Shown here piece by piece: positions 8,901 to 16,523 of a stretch of DNA of 40,786 nt (position 1 is the stretch's first letter; each line of letters starts with the position of its first letter). Made by a program: the position numbers and the translations under genes. This DNA comes from a virus: positions 1 to 40,786 of the IMG/VR virus record IMGVR_UViG_3300045107_000561. One strand, written 5' to 3'. The notes under the pieces were generated by a model. The model had not been told where the DNA came from and did not search any database. It saw only the letters and a list, made by a program, of their open reading frames with translations.

Positions 8901-10149
8901 TCAGGGCGGCCAGCGATCCGCGAAGAACCGTCCCCGCAGTCTCGCCTTTGATACCGGAATTACCGAGGATGACGGCGGCGGCGGCCATTTCTTCGAGGCT
9001 TTGACCGGCTGTCTTTGCCAACGGTCCGGCATACTTGAAGGTATAGCCGAGCTGCTCAACGCTGATTGAGGATGAGTCGGCCGCTTTCACCAGGATGTCC
9101 GCGATTTTGCCGACATCCTTGGCCTCGTACCCGAACTGGTTCATCGTGTCGGTCGCGATTTCAGCGGCCCGACCCATTTCCAGTTCGCCGGCCACAGCCA
9201 GGTTGAGAACATCCGGCAAGGCTTGCAGCACCTGCTTCACGTTCAAGCCGGCGGCGGCCAGGTCGGTCTGGCCCTCGGCAACTTCCTTTGCTCCGAATTT
9301 TGACTTCGACCCGAGTTCGAGGGCCTGAGCTTCAAGCGCCTTCATCTCCTGACGAGTCGCCCCGGACTTCGCCCGGACCTTCAGCATTGCCGCCTCGAAC
9401 TCGGATGAGAATTTACCCGCGGCCGCGCTGAGGCCGACAATCGGGACAGTAAGAAACGCCGCTACCATCGTCCCGGCGTTCTCCAGTGCGCGTCCCACCG
9501 ACTCGATCCCCTGACCGACATCCTGAAGATTGACCTGGCCGGCGGCGTTCGAGGCATCCACGAAAGCGGCCTGCTCGTTCCGCAGCACTTCCACCAGCTT
9601 CTGCTGCTGCGCCGCGAGCGAACCGGCCTGCTTCTCGGCGTCCGCCATGGCCTTCGACTGCTCGACCAGCGCTTTTTCGGTCCGTTCGATTTCCTCCTTC
9701 AACGTGGCGGCTTCCTGCCGCAACTTGTCGTACGCCTCGCCTCTCGGGGTGTCCTTCAGCTTGTCGATGACACCGGTCTGAGCGGTACGAAGCCGTTCAA
9801 GCGCCTGCTGAAGCTCCTGTGATTTTTGCGAGTTGGCTGCGTATTCGGCCTCTGCCTTATTCAGTTGGCTCGCGACCTCGCGTACCGCCTCCATCAGACG
9901 TTCGTACTTCAGAGCCGTGGTCGCTGACGTGTCCCCCGCCGCGCGAACGCCCTGATTGACCGCCTGAAACGCGCCGACCAACGTCCCGGCCACCGCCCGC
10001 AGTCGTTCGAAATCTCCTCTCAACTCGCGAGAATCTTCCGCCGACCCGGACAGCCCTTTTTGCACCGCCGTCAGTTGCGACGATGCCGTCTGGATGCCCT
10101 GGGTCAGGACGGAGATGAGAAGTTCGAATTTCTGCTGCTCGGTCGCCAT
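5965..10149 (-). CDS. Tail tape measure protein
   Basis: 1394 aa, the largest gene. Residues 30-200 are coiled coil. Residues about 248-450 match the phage minor-tail/tape-measure core (FSSEFEAAMLKVRAKSG, SKFGAKEVAEG, LKNTA-like LAKTAGQSLEEMAAA). Hydrophobic helices occupy about 520-650 (AVIVVISGILAAIGPVVVVF). A glycine run lies near residue 850, more coiled coil runs to about 1200, and a Gly-rich hydrophobic end follows. The protein sets tail length and is ejected with the DNA. With about 0.15 nm of tail per residue it predicts a tail near 200 nm, an inference from the usual relation. It lies downstream of the chaperone and fibre genes. Confidence 0.95.
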   Translation of the reverse strand: MATEQQKFELLISVLTQGIQTASSQLTAVQKGLSGSAEDSRELRGDFERLRAVAGTLVGAFQAVNQGVRAAGDTSATTALKYERLMEAVREVASQLNKAEAEYAANSQKSQELQQALERLRTAQTGVIDKLKDTPRGEAYDKLRQEAATLKEEIERTEKALVEQSKAMADAEKQAGSLAAQQQKLVEVLRNEQAAFVDASNAAGQVNLQDVGQGIESVGRALENAGTMVAAFLTVPIVGLSAAAGKFSSEFEAAMLKVRAKSGATRQEMKALEAQALELGSKSKFGAKEVAEGQTDLAAAGLNVKQVLQALPDVLNLAVAGELEMGRAAEIATDTMNQFGYEAKDVGKIADILVKAADSSSISVEQLGYTFKYAGPLAKTAGQSLEEMAAAAVILGNSGIKGETAGTVLRGSLAALIDPSKEAEKTIQRLGITANDSSGKLLPLNQIILQLEQSGATTADVMKIFGQEAGNGMVTLLSKGSASLREMTGTMQNAGGATSTVAKVLGSGVMAQFQTLANGIEVVFIKIGQGLAPVLQPVLTFLTGTVMPILQRIADWFVAADPQIKAVIVVISGILAAIGPVVVVFGAIITALGGLVTSIGALVAAGATIKIVGLVIAGLAVILAEFIVVAGAWYLAIKTNFAGVRDVIVAVMNQAKGYIDIALTEITGFWNANSEKIIYALRLIVAYWDSLLKPVVAQAGKFIQFVLSNAAEYVAFAVRLISNAFMLVVNLLNGDLAGAWQNVKNIVATAAMFMANRVIDAANLIIENINRVIGWLGIAIPKLEKFNLLAGESKGQPSPGQRPLEMKPGHGGQSAAGFISGLSQNQKPGVKDPQKQPSGGGGGGGGGSETFITQLLQSAQLLKQINEAEFARLKQNADDAARDALDALEREQRGVEASYNARLISATTYYQQIANLRDASAAVEIAKLDETLSLERDKFEELEKAKAQLEAAPAKGKEDSKKQIDALRELTSQMTESANRIKGLEKEIERAKQKRADVNEESQRKINEGLRQEQEEIEELQRQYLELTGDDFANRRMSINKQADAELEKIRKGLSGQVSAGVDGEDPSAAQAAVEALDAAERAKLNTIQQTRAVKLAQVELDQRMAAIAEIQNRLKQDEENLDREALRLAISQYEVEARKKAMREGAADAIERELAAMRQLIATNPGLNNASNRRAVEGTQRNIDDLRFSVSSLQQDVQQRGVQAFEGLFQGIMSGSQSAGQVFMGFVSSVLGGISQMISKLLALWLVQKLVGLAMGFMGGGGAGSLGGKGLGSLGLPLKEFGGNVSKGEAVVVGERRPEIFVPGSDGYIFPSMQDLLRRATPRGMNDSGLRVPQGLAGMGMAGAAAATNEFLIATLFEPKTLARLMKSRPVKDAIINVVTGAPNTVRKATLGG

Positions 10150-10154
10150 CGGAA

Positions 10155-10382
10155 TTACTCGCTATCCAGTGTCGGCGTACTCGGCCCGACGACGAGTTGC
10201 GATTCCCCTCCGACCGGGACGGTCGGGGGAATCGGCTGTGAAGGGGTGACCTGTGACGCCTCCAGAAACTTCTGCGCGCGGACCCGTTCACCCTCGATAA
10301 AGAGGCGTTCGGCGAGACTGCGCCGACCTTCGGAAGCCAGTTCGACCAGTGCGAAAAACGCATCGGGAGCAACCGGAATCAT
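10155..10382 (-). CDS. Small tail-operon protein, unknown
   Basis: 75 aa. Its ATG overlaps the stop of the gene before it (ATGA), and its stop lies 5 bp before the tape measure start, which argues that it is real. The N-terminal half is helical (FFALVELASEGRRSLAERLF), while the C-terminal half is rich in Pro, Val, Thr and Ser (TPSQPIPPTVPVGG). I recognise no family. Its place directly before the tape measure suggests a role in tail assembly. Confidence 0.55.
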   Translation of the reverse strand: MIPVAPDAFFALVELASEGRRSLAERLFIEGERVRAQKFLEASQVTPSQPIPPTVPVGGESQLVVGPSTPTLDSE

Positions 10383-10663
10383 CGCGCCCTCCGTTCCGAA
10401 TTGCGGATTTTGAGACTCGGGACGATTGCCGCCTCAAGCTGGGGCGCAATCTGCGCGTAGGTCTCGGCCACTGCTCGGAATTCCTGGGCGGTCAGCCCGG
10501 CGTGTCCAGTGCCGGCGATCTGCTCGTCCGTCAGATTGGCGAGGATTTGGAGCTTCGACTCGGCAAAAAAGAACGCCTGCGCTCGCAAAAGCGCGTCAAC
10601 GAAATCCGCCGCAACGGCCCGCGCTTCCGTCAGGTGGTCAGAGATTTGTGCGTTTGTGGGCAT
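10379..10663 (-). CDS. Small helical tail-operon protein, unknown
   Basis: 94 aa from the ATG at 10663, which has AGGAGGAGG about 8 nt upstream; the longer reading from 10693 begins upstream of this strong ribosome site and is rejected. The protein looks all-helical (ISDHLTEARAVAADFVDALL, then LTAQEFRAVAETYAQIA). It overlaps the next gene by ATGA. No family recognised. It sits between the fibre gene and the tape measure gene and may be an assembly factor. Confidence 0.6.
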   Translation of the reverse strand: MPTNAQISDHLTEARAVAADFVDALLRAQAFFFAESKLQILANLTDEQIAGTGHAGLTAQEFRAVAETYAQIAPQLEAAIVPSLKIRNSERRAR

Positions 10664-10676
10664 AGGTGTCCTCCTC

Positions 10677-12440
10677 CTATTGTGCAAATCCAAAATTTAT
10701 TGCGAGCGTCCGGAGCGAGTTGGCGAGTGCCTGCGTAGTAGCCGCGTCGGTCGCAGCCGCCGGGAGTGTTTGGCGGGCAGCGGGATTGGCCCCTAATACG
10801 GCGAATAGCGGCTGTGTCCCGTCCGTACCCCAACGGAAACACGACCTGCGCCGATTCGTGGCCGCGGCGTCCCCGACGAATGCATGCCCCTCGGCGCGGG
10901 CCGTTGCGTCCGTTGAGTCAACCCAGGCGTATTCGGTCCCGCCCATTACTCGCTCCTGAACCGACGTGATTGACGTAATCCAGCTACGAGCAATTTTCCC
11001 GGTTTGGGCCGATAGATCCCCGGTCCCAAACGTTGTGCCACTGTTTGAGAACACGAATACAGCGGTATGATTCAGCACGATTCCGCTATTGTTGCGACCG
11101 CCGAAAACGTACTGCTCCGTCCCGGCTGCGCCACTAGAAAGACCAATGACAATATTCCCTCTTCCGTTCGCCGAGCTGTACGGGCCAATAACAATATGTT
11201 CTCCAGTTCCAAAACCATTTATTGAAATTCCGTGGCCCACGCACACTGACGCGCCACCGGACGCCCCGATTGAGACTGAGTGCCCGATGGCTGTACTGAC
11301 GAGCGCTGAGGCGTGAATTGTCGCGTTGTACCCAACTGCGACCGCGTAGTTGTTTTGGGGGGTGCCCGTGCCCACCCAGACCCCTTTGTCGGCGTCAACC
11401 GTAAGACGCCCGAGCTTGATTGCGTCAGCCCCGGCCATCAGCCCCGCGTTGCCGCCGCCAGCGGCGGGAATCGTGAACCCGGTTCCCAGCGAGTTGGTCA
11501 CAACATAGTTCGACGCCGACGGCGTCCCGGTGAGATTCGCGGCAATCGTCACCGCGCCGGTCTGGCCGTTGACACTGACGACTGGGGCGGCCGGATACGG
11601 CCACAGCAGCCAAGAGGAGAGTTGGGTCGGGTCATCGGCGATCAGGATATAGACCGCGCCGGCGTCCAAGCGAGTGCAGAAATCTCCCCGCTGTCCGACC
11701 AACGCGAGCATCGCCGCCTGGTTGGCCACCGTTCCCAGCCATTCTGAAATTGCGATTGCGGGTATCTGGCTCGCGAGAATCTTGCCCCCTCCGTCCAAAT
11801 CCGCTTTCAAGTCGAGCGCGATGGACAAACCGGTCACATCTGAGATTGCGTGGGTGTGGGCCGCCGGCGCGAACGTTGACGGTTTTCCGGTGACGCCCGT
11901 CCACGGGACGGACGCGGCGGCGGTCACGACACCGTCTTCGTCCGGGTCGTACACCGATTTCTGCATGTCGCCACTGCCCAACCCACCCACGGCGCTGGCA
12001 ACACCGGTCAGTGGATTGACGACGATGGTCGTTCCATCAACCTTGATGTGCCCAAGAACCGAAGTACTGGCGATGACCGCGGCGTGGGTATTGACGAGGT
12101 TCTGGCACAGGGTCGCCGTCCCGGTCGTGTTCGGCTCGGCGGTCAGGCCCAGGCAAGTGGACAGTTCGATGGGGGTGTCGCCGGCGGGCAGTTCGAAAAG
12201 GCGCGTCCAGCCGTCCGGGAAAGTGACCTGCCATTTGCAGGACTCAATGGAAAGCGAAGTGGGGAACAGATCCACTTCAAAATTGCCGGTCAGATCGGTT
12301 TCGGCTTCCACGGTGGATTCCAGATATTGCGCGGCGGCGTCGTACGCCCCTTTGCGCTTCAGGTTGAACAGGAGCTTCGCGCCGGCAACCGGAACTCCGC
12401 CGCCCGTCCGAATCGTGCCGATAACTTGCCGCGTGGCCAT
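10677..12440 (-). CDS. Tail fibre / receptor-binding protein with YadA-like head repeats
   Basis: 587 aa, with GGAG before the ATG. The N-terminal 80 residues look like a beta-sandwich attachment domain (IGTIRTGGGVPVAGAKLLF). A fibre signature follows (FAPAAHTHAISDVTGL, about residue 190) and then LDLKADLDGGGKI. Residues about 355-440 are trimeric-adhesin head repeats spaced 14-16 residues apart (NNYAVAVGYNATIHASALVS, STAIGHSVSIGA, GEHIVIGPYSSANGRGNIVIG). The C-terminus (LPAAATDAATTQALANSLRT) is a common ending of phage fibre and coat-associated proteins. It is most likely a trimeric surface fibre for host recognition. Its place between the tail chaperones and the tape measure is unusual. Confidence 0.75.
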   Translation of the reverse strand: MATRQVIGTIRTGGGVPVAGAKLLFNLKRKGAYDAAAQYLESTVEAETDLTGNFEVDLFPTSLSIESCKWQVTFPDGWTRLFELPAGDTPIELSTCLGLTAEPNTTGTATLCQNLVNTHAAVIASTSVLGHIKVDGTTIVVNPLTGVASAVGGLGSGDMQKSVYDPDEDGVVTAAASVPWTGVTGKPSTFAPAAHTHAISDVTGLSIALDLKADLDGGGKILASQIPAIAISEWLGTVANQAAMLALVGQRGDFCTRLDAGAVYILIADDPTQLSSWLLWPYPAAPVVSVNGQTGAVTIAANLTGTPSASNYVVTNSLGTGFTIPAAGGGNAGLMAGADAIKLGRLTVDADKGVWVGTGTPQNNYAVAVGYNATIHASALVSTAIGHSVSIGASGGASVCVGHGISINGFGTGEHIVIGPYSSANGRGNIVIGLSSGAAGTEQYVFGGRNNSGIVLNHTAVFVFSNSGTTFGTGDLSAQTGKIARSWITSITSVQERVMGGTEYAWVDSTDATARAEGHAFVGDAAATNRRRSCFRWGTDGTQPLFAVLGANPAARQTLPAAATDAATTQALANSLRTLAINFGFAQ

Positions 12441-12494
12441 TTCGAACTCCTCGAAAAAAAACGGGCGCGACGACCGCGCCCCGAAGCGAGTGAA

Positions 12495-13087
12495 TCAATC
12501 CCGCAATTCTTCGAGCGCTTCCTCGATCACCTCGCTCGTGCCCTGCGCGCCGAGCATCACCGCCTGGATCATCCAGGCCTGCATCCGTTTGTCTCTCCGG
12601 ATCGCGGCGGCGCTGAACACTCGAATCTGCCGGAGCGTGTAGTGATGGATGTCCGTCAATTCGTGGTTGTGGTCCATCAGGAGGGTGATTGCGTCGGACC
12701 AGCCCCAATCCCCGGTAAAGAGAACGTCACCCCCAGGTCCTCGAACATCTTCGGGAGGTCCTGGAGCAAAAAATCCTTGTTCACCTCCCAGATTTCCCGG
12801 ATGAGGGTGATCTCGTCCCTCGCTCTCAATGTGGGGGCCGCGCTCCCGACCGACATCAGGAACAGCAAGTCCTTGATCTCGGGATTCATGGCAATCCCCA
12901 GAATCAGCGCTTCCTTGCTGGCGGTGAAATTGACCGATTTGCGGACCGCCAGATTGATCAGATTGAAATAGTCCGTCAGGGACAGCTCCGAAATGGTGAA
13001 GGTTTGGCCGGCGATGACGACATCCTTCTTGATGGGAAAGATGTCGTCCTCGATGGCGCGTCCGATGACCGTTGATTCGTCCTGCAT
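12495..13087 (-). CDS. Tail assembly chaperone GT (predicted -1 frameshift product)
   Basis: Predicted 197-aa fusion. The first 107 residues are those of the 136-aa chaperone. A -1 slip on T TTT TTG (12773-12767) then continues for 90 codons to the stop at 12495. The -1 frame is open from the slip site through to the internal ATG at 12677 and reads as sensible protein (FTGDWGWSDAITLLMDHNHE). An ATG-initiated 60-aa protein would miss this conserved-looking stretch. Long-tailed phages commonly make a G and a GT chaperone this way, and these bind the tape measure during tail assembly. The position just upstream of the fibre and tape measure fits. Confidence 0.75.
12677..13087 (-). CDS. Tail assembly chaperone G
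   Basis: 136 aa; the zero-frame product of the chaperone pair. It has the usual features: short and soluble, with DVVIAGQTFTISELSLTDYF near the N-terminus (a pattern seen in tail chaperones of tube-forming phages) and a Gly/Pro/Ser-rich tail after the slip site. It is preceded by the tail tube gene and followed by fibre and tape measure genes, the normal order for this function. It is expected to coat the tape measure protein until tube polymerisation. It is not a virion component in known cases. Confidence 0.75.
   Translation of the reverse strand: MQDESTVIGRAIEDDIFPIKKDVVIAGQTFTISELSLTDYFNLINLAVRKSVNFTASKEALILGIAMNPEIKDLLFLMSVGSAAPTLRARDEITLIREIWEVNKDFLLQDLPKMFEDLGVTFSLPGIGAGPTQSPS
12767..12773 (-). 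promoter_or_regulatory. Predicted -1 ribosomal slippery site, T TTT TTG
   Basis: On the minus strand the heptamer reads T-TTT-TTG with the zero frame GAT TTT TTG, so both tRNAs can re-pair after a one-base slip back. P2 uses the same heptamer for its E/E' tail chaperone pair. The -1 frame then stays open for 90 codons. Confidence 0.75.
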
Positions 13088-13128
13088 GGTTGTGTCTCCC
13101 CTTCAGTGTGGCCTGATACCGCTCAAAT

Positions 13129-13893
13129 TCATTGGTAGCGGATCTTCATGTAAGGACCGCTTTCCAGCTCGGCGGCGCGTTCGAGGTCTTCCAGGAGCAT
13201 GCCCTTGGTTTTGAAGCTGACCTTATCGCCAAGCAGAGTGAATTCGCTCGGACGCTGGAGTTTCACCCGGTAGATGTCCACCGTGCAGGGCTTGCGCTGG
13301 TTGGCAAGGTTGATCAAGTCGCCGACGATGTAGATTTCCGGGGATTCCTCCGCCATCAGGGTGATGATCTTCTCGGCGCCGTAGCTGTACGCACACTTGA
13401 TGGGCTGCGTCAGTCCCGTCACCGAAAGGATTTCCATCGTTCCATTTTTGGCGTTGCGGATTTTGAAGTGCGTCCCTTCGGTCAAATCCGTGGGCGTCGG
13501 TGTCGCTGAGTCCTTCGCGGCGAAACTTGTCACGTTCCCGCGGCGGAGCTTCAGGATATCGCCGGCAACGAGTCCGGTCGGCAGGGTGTCCGGCGAACCG
13601 GTCGTGAACGATCCGGAAGAAATGTCAATGACATCCCCGCCGTAGAGGAACGCGAGGGTCGCCGCCTCCATCTGGTCGACCTCGAGCTCAACGGAGTTTT
13701 TCTCCGCCGTCTTATAGTAGTTGTCCATCCGGTTGTCCCCGGACGTGCTTTCCATGTGTTCTTCGAACGTCTCTTCCGACATCATTTTCAGATTCGGAGC
13801 GTTGCCGAAGAACTTCATCGGCTTCATCGCGAAGGGATCGGGGCGCGGGAAATAGAGAAGTTCGCCTCGGAAGTGACCGTATCGTTTCGCCAT
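13129..13893 (-). CDS. Major tail tube protein
   Basis: 254 aa. It is placed directly before the tail chaperones, as expected. The sequence has an alternating beta pattern (KNSVELEVDQMEAATLAFLYGGD, then FKIRNAKNGTMEILSVTG and VDIYRVKLQRPSEFTLLGDKVSFKTKG) typical of tube proteins that form stacked hexamers. The central part resembles the single tube domain of siphovirus tails. The stop is followed by 41 bp before the chaperone gene. No sheath gene is present, so this is the tube of a non-contractile tail. Confidence 0.8.
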   Translation of the reverse strand: MAKRYGHFRGELLYFPRPDPFAMKPMKFFGNAPNLKMMSEETFEEHMESTSGDNRMDNYYKTAEKNSVELEVDQMEAATLAFLYGGDVIDISSGSFTTGSPDTLPTGLVAGDILKLRRGNVTSFAAKDSATPTPTDLTEGTHFKIRNAKNGTMEILSVTGLTQPIKCAYSYGAEKIITLMAEESPEIYIVGDLINLANQRKPCTVDIYRVKLQRPSEFTLLGDKVSFKTKGMLLEDLERAAELESGPYMKIRYQ

Positions 13894-13910
13894 GGCGTTT
13901 TGCCTTTCGT

Positions 13911-14399
13911 TTAATCAAGATCAAGTTCGAGTCCGACGACCAGCAACCCCTTGCTGAAGTGAACGACCACCCCGGCCGGGTCGTACTGGTCGGTTTCAAA
14001 CGTGATGCCGCGGTGCTCGGCTACCACTTCCGGGATTCCCAGGTCCGGGGTCTTCAACAGCAGGTTCTTGATCGCCTCGCGTTCCGCCGCGAATTGGTCC
14101 TCGCTGTTGTCGTCTTCCGTCCCCGCGTACCACTCCATCCATCCTTCGACCCGGTACATCAGGTCGCCTTCCTGCCGGTCCGGAATCGCGAGTCCGCTAT
14201 CCGTGTCCAGGTCATCCTTGACCTGGGTGATGCACCAGGCATGGACGCGGTCTTCGTCATCCTGCGACCGCAGCAGGTCAATCCATTTCCGCTCGTGTCC
14301 CGGCAACCACCGATGCGAGACCACCGCTCGCGGAGCAACCCGGCGAATCAGCTTGGCTACTGCTTTCCGGATTTTTCGGTCCCGTGAGTCCTGACTCAT
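13911..14399 (-). CDS. Tail terminator-like protein
   Basis: 162 aa. The ATG overlaps the stop of the gene before it (ATGA). The N-terminus is basic and helical (RDRKIRKAVAKLIRRVAPRAV). A central part, with DLMYRVEGWMEWYAG and NLLLKTPDLG, shows the alpha/beta alternation seen in tail terminator proteins. The acidic C-terminus ends VVGLELDLD. It lies between the head-tail connector genes and the tube gene, where the terminator that caps the tube is normally found. Assignment rests mainly on gene order. Confidence 0.55.
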   Translation of the reverse strand: MSQDSRDRKIRKAVAKLIRRVAPRAVVSHRWLPGHERKWIDLLRSQDDEDRVHAWCITQVKDDLDTDSGLAIPDRQEGDLMYRVEGWMEWYAGTEDDNSEDQFAAEREAIKNLLLKTPDLGIPEVVAEHRGITFETDQYDPAGVVVHFSKGLLVVGLELDLD

Positions 14400-14806
14400 A
14401 ACGCTCTGCCGACCTTCTCAAGAATGGGGCGTACCCGATTCAGGATCGGCTCAACGATGGGCCGATTCAGTCCCGCCGGATCATCGAGGTAGGCGGCGTA
14501 GTAGGCCATTCGCAACCGCCCGCTCATCCCGCCGGCGTCAATCGCGCCGCGCATCGAGGCGGCCAGATTCCCGTAGTCCGTCGCCGGCGACTCGCCTTTG
14601 GCAGACGCCCGGTGAATCCGCGCCCGTGTCCGTCGCTGTCCTCGACGACGACCGCCGCCGCGTCGATACTCTCGCCCGGTCCGCTCGCCGGTCAGCAATT
14701 GCTTCCCGGTCGCCTCCGCCGTCAATACCGCTTCTCGGACGGCAGCCGTTACCGCCACCTTCGTCGCCTCGATGCGGTTGATGATCCGGGCGAGTTCCAT
14801 GCTCAT
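14396..14806 (-). CDS. Tail completion / neck protein (HK97 gp10-like)
   Basis: 136 aa, overlapping both neighbours by ATGA. An N-terminal helix (RIINRIEATKVAVTAAVREAV) precedes a very Arg/Gly-rich loop (YRRGGGRRRGQRRTRARIHRAS). A conserved-looking end follows, with YYAAYLDDPAGLNRPIVEPIL, close to the 'RPF(L)RPAL' ending of the gp10-like neck family. These proteins join the tail to the head connector. The basic loop might contact DNA in the channel. Moderately sure. Confidence 0.6.
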   Translation of the reverse strand: MSMELARIINRIEATKVAVTAAVREAVLTAEATGKQLLTGERTGREYRRGGGRRRGQRRTRARIHRASAKGESPATDYGNLAASMRGAIDAGGMSGRLRMAYYAAYLDDPAGLNRPIVEPILNRVRPILEKVGRAL

Positions 14807-15048
14807 TCGGCTTCGGCCTTTTTACCGGCGCCAACCTTCAATGGCTTCACCGGTTCTTCCTTGGGCGTTTCTTCGACGATGGCCGGTTCGACCTTCGGGG
14901 TCTGTACCTCGATGACCGCAGCCGGAGTCGCCGGCGACTCGGACGGGGTGTCCTCGACCGCCGTGAAACGCGGGTCACTGGCAGCTTTTTCGGCGGCTCG
15001 TCCGGACATCGTGAACACTTCGCCAAACTCGTTTTTGAACTTCTTCAT
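14803..15048 (-). CDS. Small acidic head-tail region protein, unknown
   Basis: 81 aa from the ATG at 15048, chosen because it overlaps the previous stop (ATGA); the longer reading begins inside the upstream gene. The N-terminus MKKFKNEFGEVFTMSGRAAE is the only ordered-looking part. The rest is rich in Pro, Glu, Val and Lys and probably disordered. Short genes with this look are common between connector genes in transposable phages. No function can be assigned. Confidence 0.6.
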   Translation of the reverse strand: MKKFKNEFGEVFTMSGRAAEKAASDPRFTAVEDTPSESPATPAAVIEVQTPKVEPAIVEETPKEEPVKPLKVGAGKKAEAE

Positions 15049-15392
15049 GTCGTCCCTCGCGTCTGTTGAAATCTGATCTTCACCCGCCACAGCCTGGCAT
15101 CGTTGGCGGGTTCGATGCGTTCTTCGAAAACCCACGTTTTGCCGTCGAACCTGATATGGCTGGCCTGTTTCAGGATCGCGTCCGTCAGGTCGCCTTGTTC
15201 CGTGACGAACAGGGTCCGGACTCCCGGCTCCTTGTCTTCCAGCACGAAAGACGCCCCATCGGTCACCGTCAGCAAGTCTTCGAAACCAAGCGTCGGGTCG
15301 TAGCGCTGGAACACGATGACCGACTGGGCCTCGCCGCCGACTTTCTCCCGGACCTTCCGCAGCGCTTTGTCGATGCCCGACGCGAATCCCAT
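15045..15392 (-). CDS. Head-tail connector region protein, unknown
   Basis: 115 aa from the ATG at 15392 (MGFASGIDKALRKV), with GAGG about 8 nt upstream; an ATG at 15437 is possible but lies in a stretch that looks non-coding. The protein has an N-terminal helix and a beta-rich rest (VIVFQRYDPTLGFEDLLTVT, then SHIRFDGKTWVFEERIEPAN). Position suggests a head-closure or stopper protein. I cannot name a family. Confidence 0.6.
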   Translation of the reverse strand: MGFASGIDKALRKVREKVGGEAQSVIVFQRYDPTLGFEDLLTVTDGASFVLEDKEPGVRTLFVTEQGDLTDAILKQASHIRFDGKTWVFEERIEPANDARLWRVKIRFQQTRGTT

Positions 15393-15516
15393 CGCCGTTG
15401 CCTCGTTCGTTTCAGGAAAGGGGTGATTCGGAAGCACCGGTCACCCCTCCCCCTCTCGTGGGCGGGGAGCGCTCGATCCGGACCAAGTCCGCTTCTGCCT
15501 CCCCTCAAGGATGCCT
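15393..15516. other. 124-bp gap with inverted repeat, no gene
   Basis: The gap between two connector genes contains GGGGTGA (15419-15425) and TCACCCC (15442-15448), which can pair, followed by CCCCTCTCGTGGGCGGGG. There is no T run in the direction of transcription, so it is not a good intrinsic terminator. It may be an RNA fold or processing site. The alternative longer reading of the downstream gene covers its left third. Confidence 0.35.
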
Positions 15517-16098
15517 TCAAAAACCCGTCCATTCGGGCAGCACCATTTCGGCGTAGCCGACCGGGCTGTTTGTCGGGTCGTAGACCTGACGACCCACCCA
15601 CGCGGCGCTGGCCTGCCGATACTGCTCAATCAATGCCAGCAACCCCTTGTGTTGCTGACTCAAGTCCACCGTCAATTCTCCGACCTTCACGTCGAAGTCC
15701 TGCGCCACCCTCGCGAGCAATACCTTCAGGGCCTCGACCGCCGCGCCGTAGACGTTGTGAACCAATCCCGTGGCGAAAACGGCCTCGTGGTCCGTCGCGA
15801 ACTCCCACTGCCCCAGCCAGAGGTCTGATGTGCTGGGGGTGATTGCCGCGTAGTCCTCGTCCTTGAACGTGACACCCGACTCCCACACCCCGCACCGCGC
15901 CCGCCATTTCCTGCGCCGGTCTGAGGAATCGCCGGCCTGTCGTTCGAGGACTACCTCGATGGGCGCTTGCGTCACCGTTGCCCGCGTGTCGTCCAGGAAA
16001 TCCTGAAGCTGCAATTCGCTGAATTCGACACCATCGGGATCGTTCAACAACTGCCTGAGCTTCGCTCGGAGATCGCTGGTTGAAGCGCGTACCGGCAT
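15517..16098 (-). CDS. Head-tail adaptor protein
   Basis: 193 aa. The N-terminus (LRAKLRQLLNDPDGVEFSELQLQDFLDDTR) matches the opening of head-tail adaptor proteins that bind under the portal (gp6/gp15-like), which typically start with a helix and a 'fseeeL..yL' pattern. A Trp-rich middle (CGVWESG, LWLGQWEF) and a long C-terminal helix follow. It lies between the decoration-like protein and the connector genes. Reasonably confident of the general role, less of the family. Confidence 0.6.
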   Translation of the reverse strand: MPVRASTSDLRAKLRQLLNDPDGVEFSELQLQDFLDDTRATVTQAPIEVVLERQAGDSSDRRRKWRARCGVWESGVTFKDEDYAAITPSTSDLWLGQWEFATDHEAVFATGLVHNVYGAAVEALKVLLARVAQDFDVKVGELTVDLSQQHKGLLALIEQYRQASAAWVGRQVYDPTNSPVGYAEMVLPEWTGF

Positions 16099-16110
16099 CG
16101 GCTTTCTCCC

Positions 16111-16479
16111 TTACGGACGGCCCGGAACGATCTCGGCCGCGTAGGTCACCGTCGCGTCCGTCCCGCTGATGGTGGACAATGCGAGCCGGAGATAGCGCTT
16201 GGAGGTTTCGACACTCAAAAACTCCACGCCTTTTTTCGCCGTCGTCGTCAGCGCCAGGGTGAGTTCGCGCGAGACCGGCTCGAAGGTATTGCCGTCGTCC
16301 GATCCCTGAACCACCCACTTCGCGGTCCCGGTCGAGGCGCTCACGGAGGCCGCGCTGTAGCGCAACCGAACCTGAAATCCACGCCGGGGCGTTCCCGTCT
16401 TGAGGTCGAGGTTGCTGCCATTCAGCGTCGCGGTGCGCGTCACCGCTTCTTGCAAAATTGAGAGGGCGTCAGCCGGCAT
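16111..16479 (-). CDS. Capsid decoration / cement candidate
   Basis: 122 aa, nearly all beta by pattern (RGFQVRLRYSAASVSASTG, AKWVVQGSDDGNTF, KRYLRLALSTISGTD). A sequence of alternating strands with SDDGNTF and a YLRLAL strand resembles small beta-sandwich decoration proteins. It follows the capsid and Acb2-like genes, the usual place for capsid-stabilising proteins. Not identifiable to a named family by eye. Confidence 0.5.
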   Translation of the reverse strand: MPADALSILQEAVTRTATLNGSNLDLKTGTPRRGFQVRLRYSAASVSASTGTAKWVVQGSDDGNTFEPVSRELTLALTTTAKKGVEFLSVETSKRYLRLALSTISGTDATVTYAAEIVPGRP

Positions 16480-16523
16480 GGGCGTGTTCCTTTCGGTTGA
16501 GGTCGGCCCGAAGGCCGACCCGA

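Noticed and set aside
12495-12677. Separate 60-aa tail gene starting at ATG 12677
   Set aside because: The frame is open well upstream of this ATG and joins the preceding gene by a -1 slip at T TTT TTG; read as the C-terminal part of the GT chaperone.
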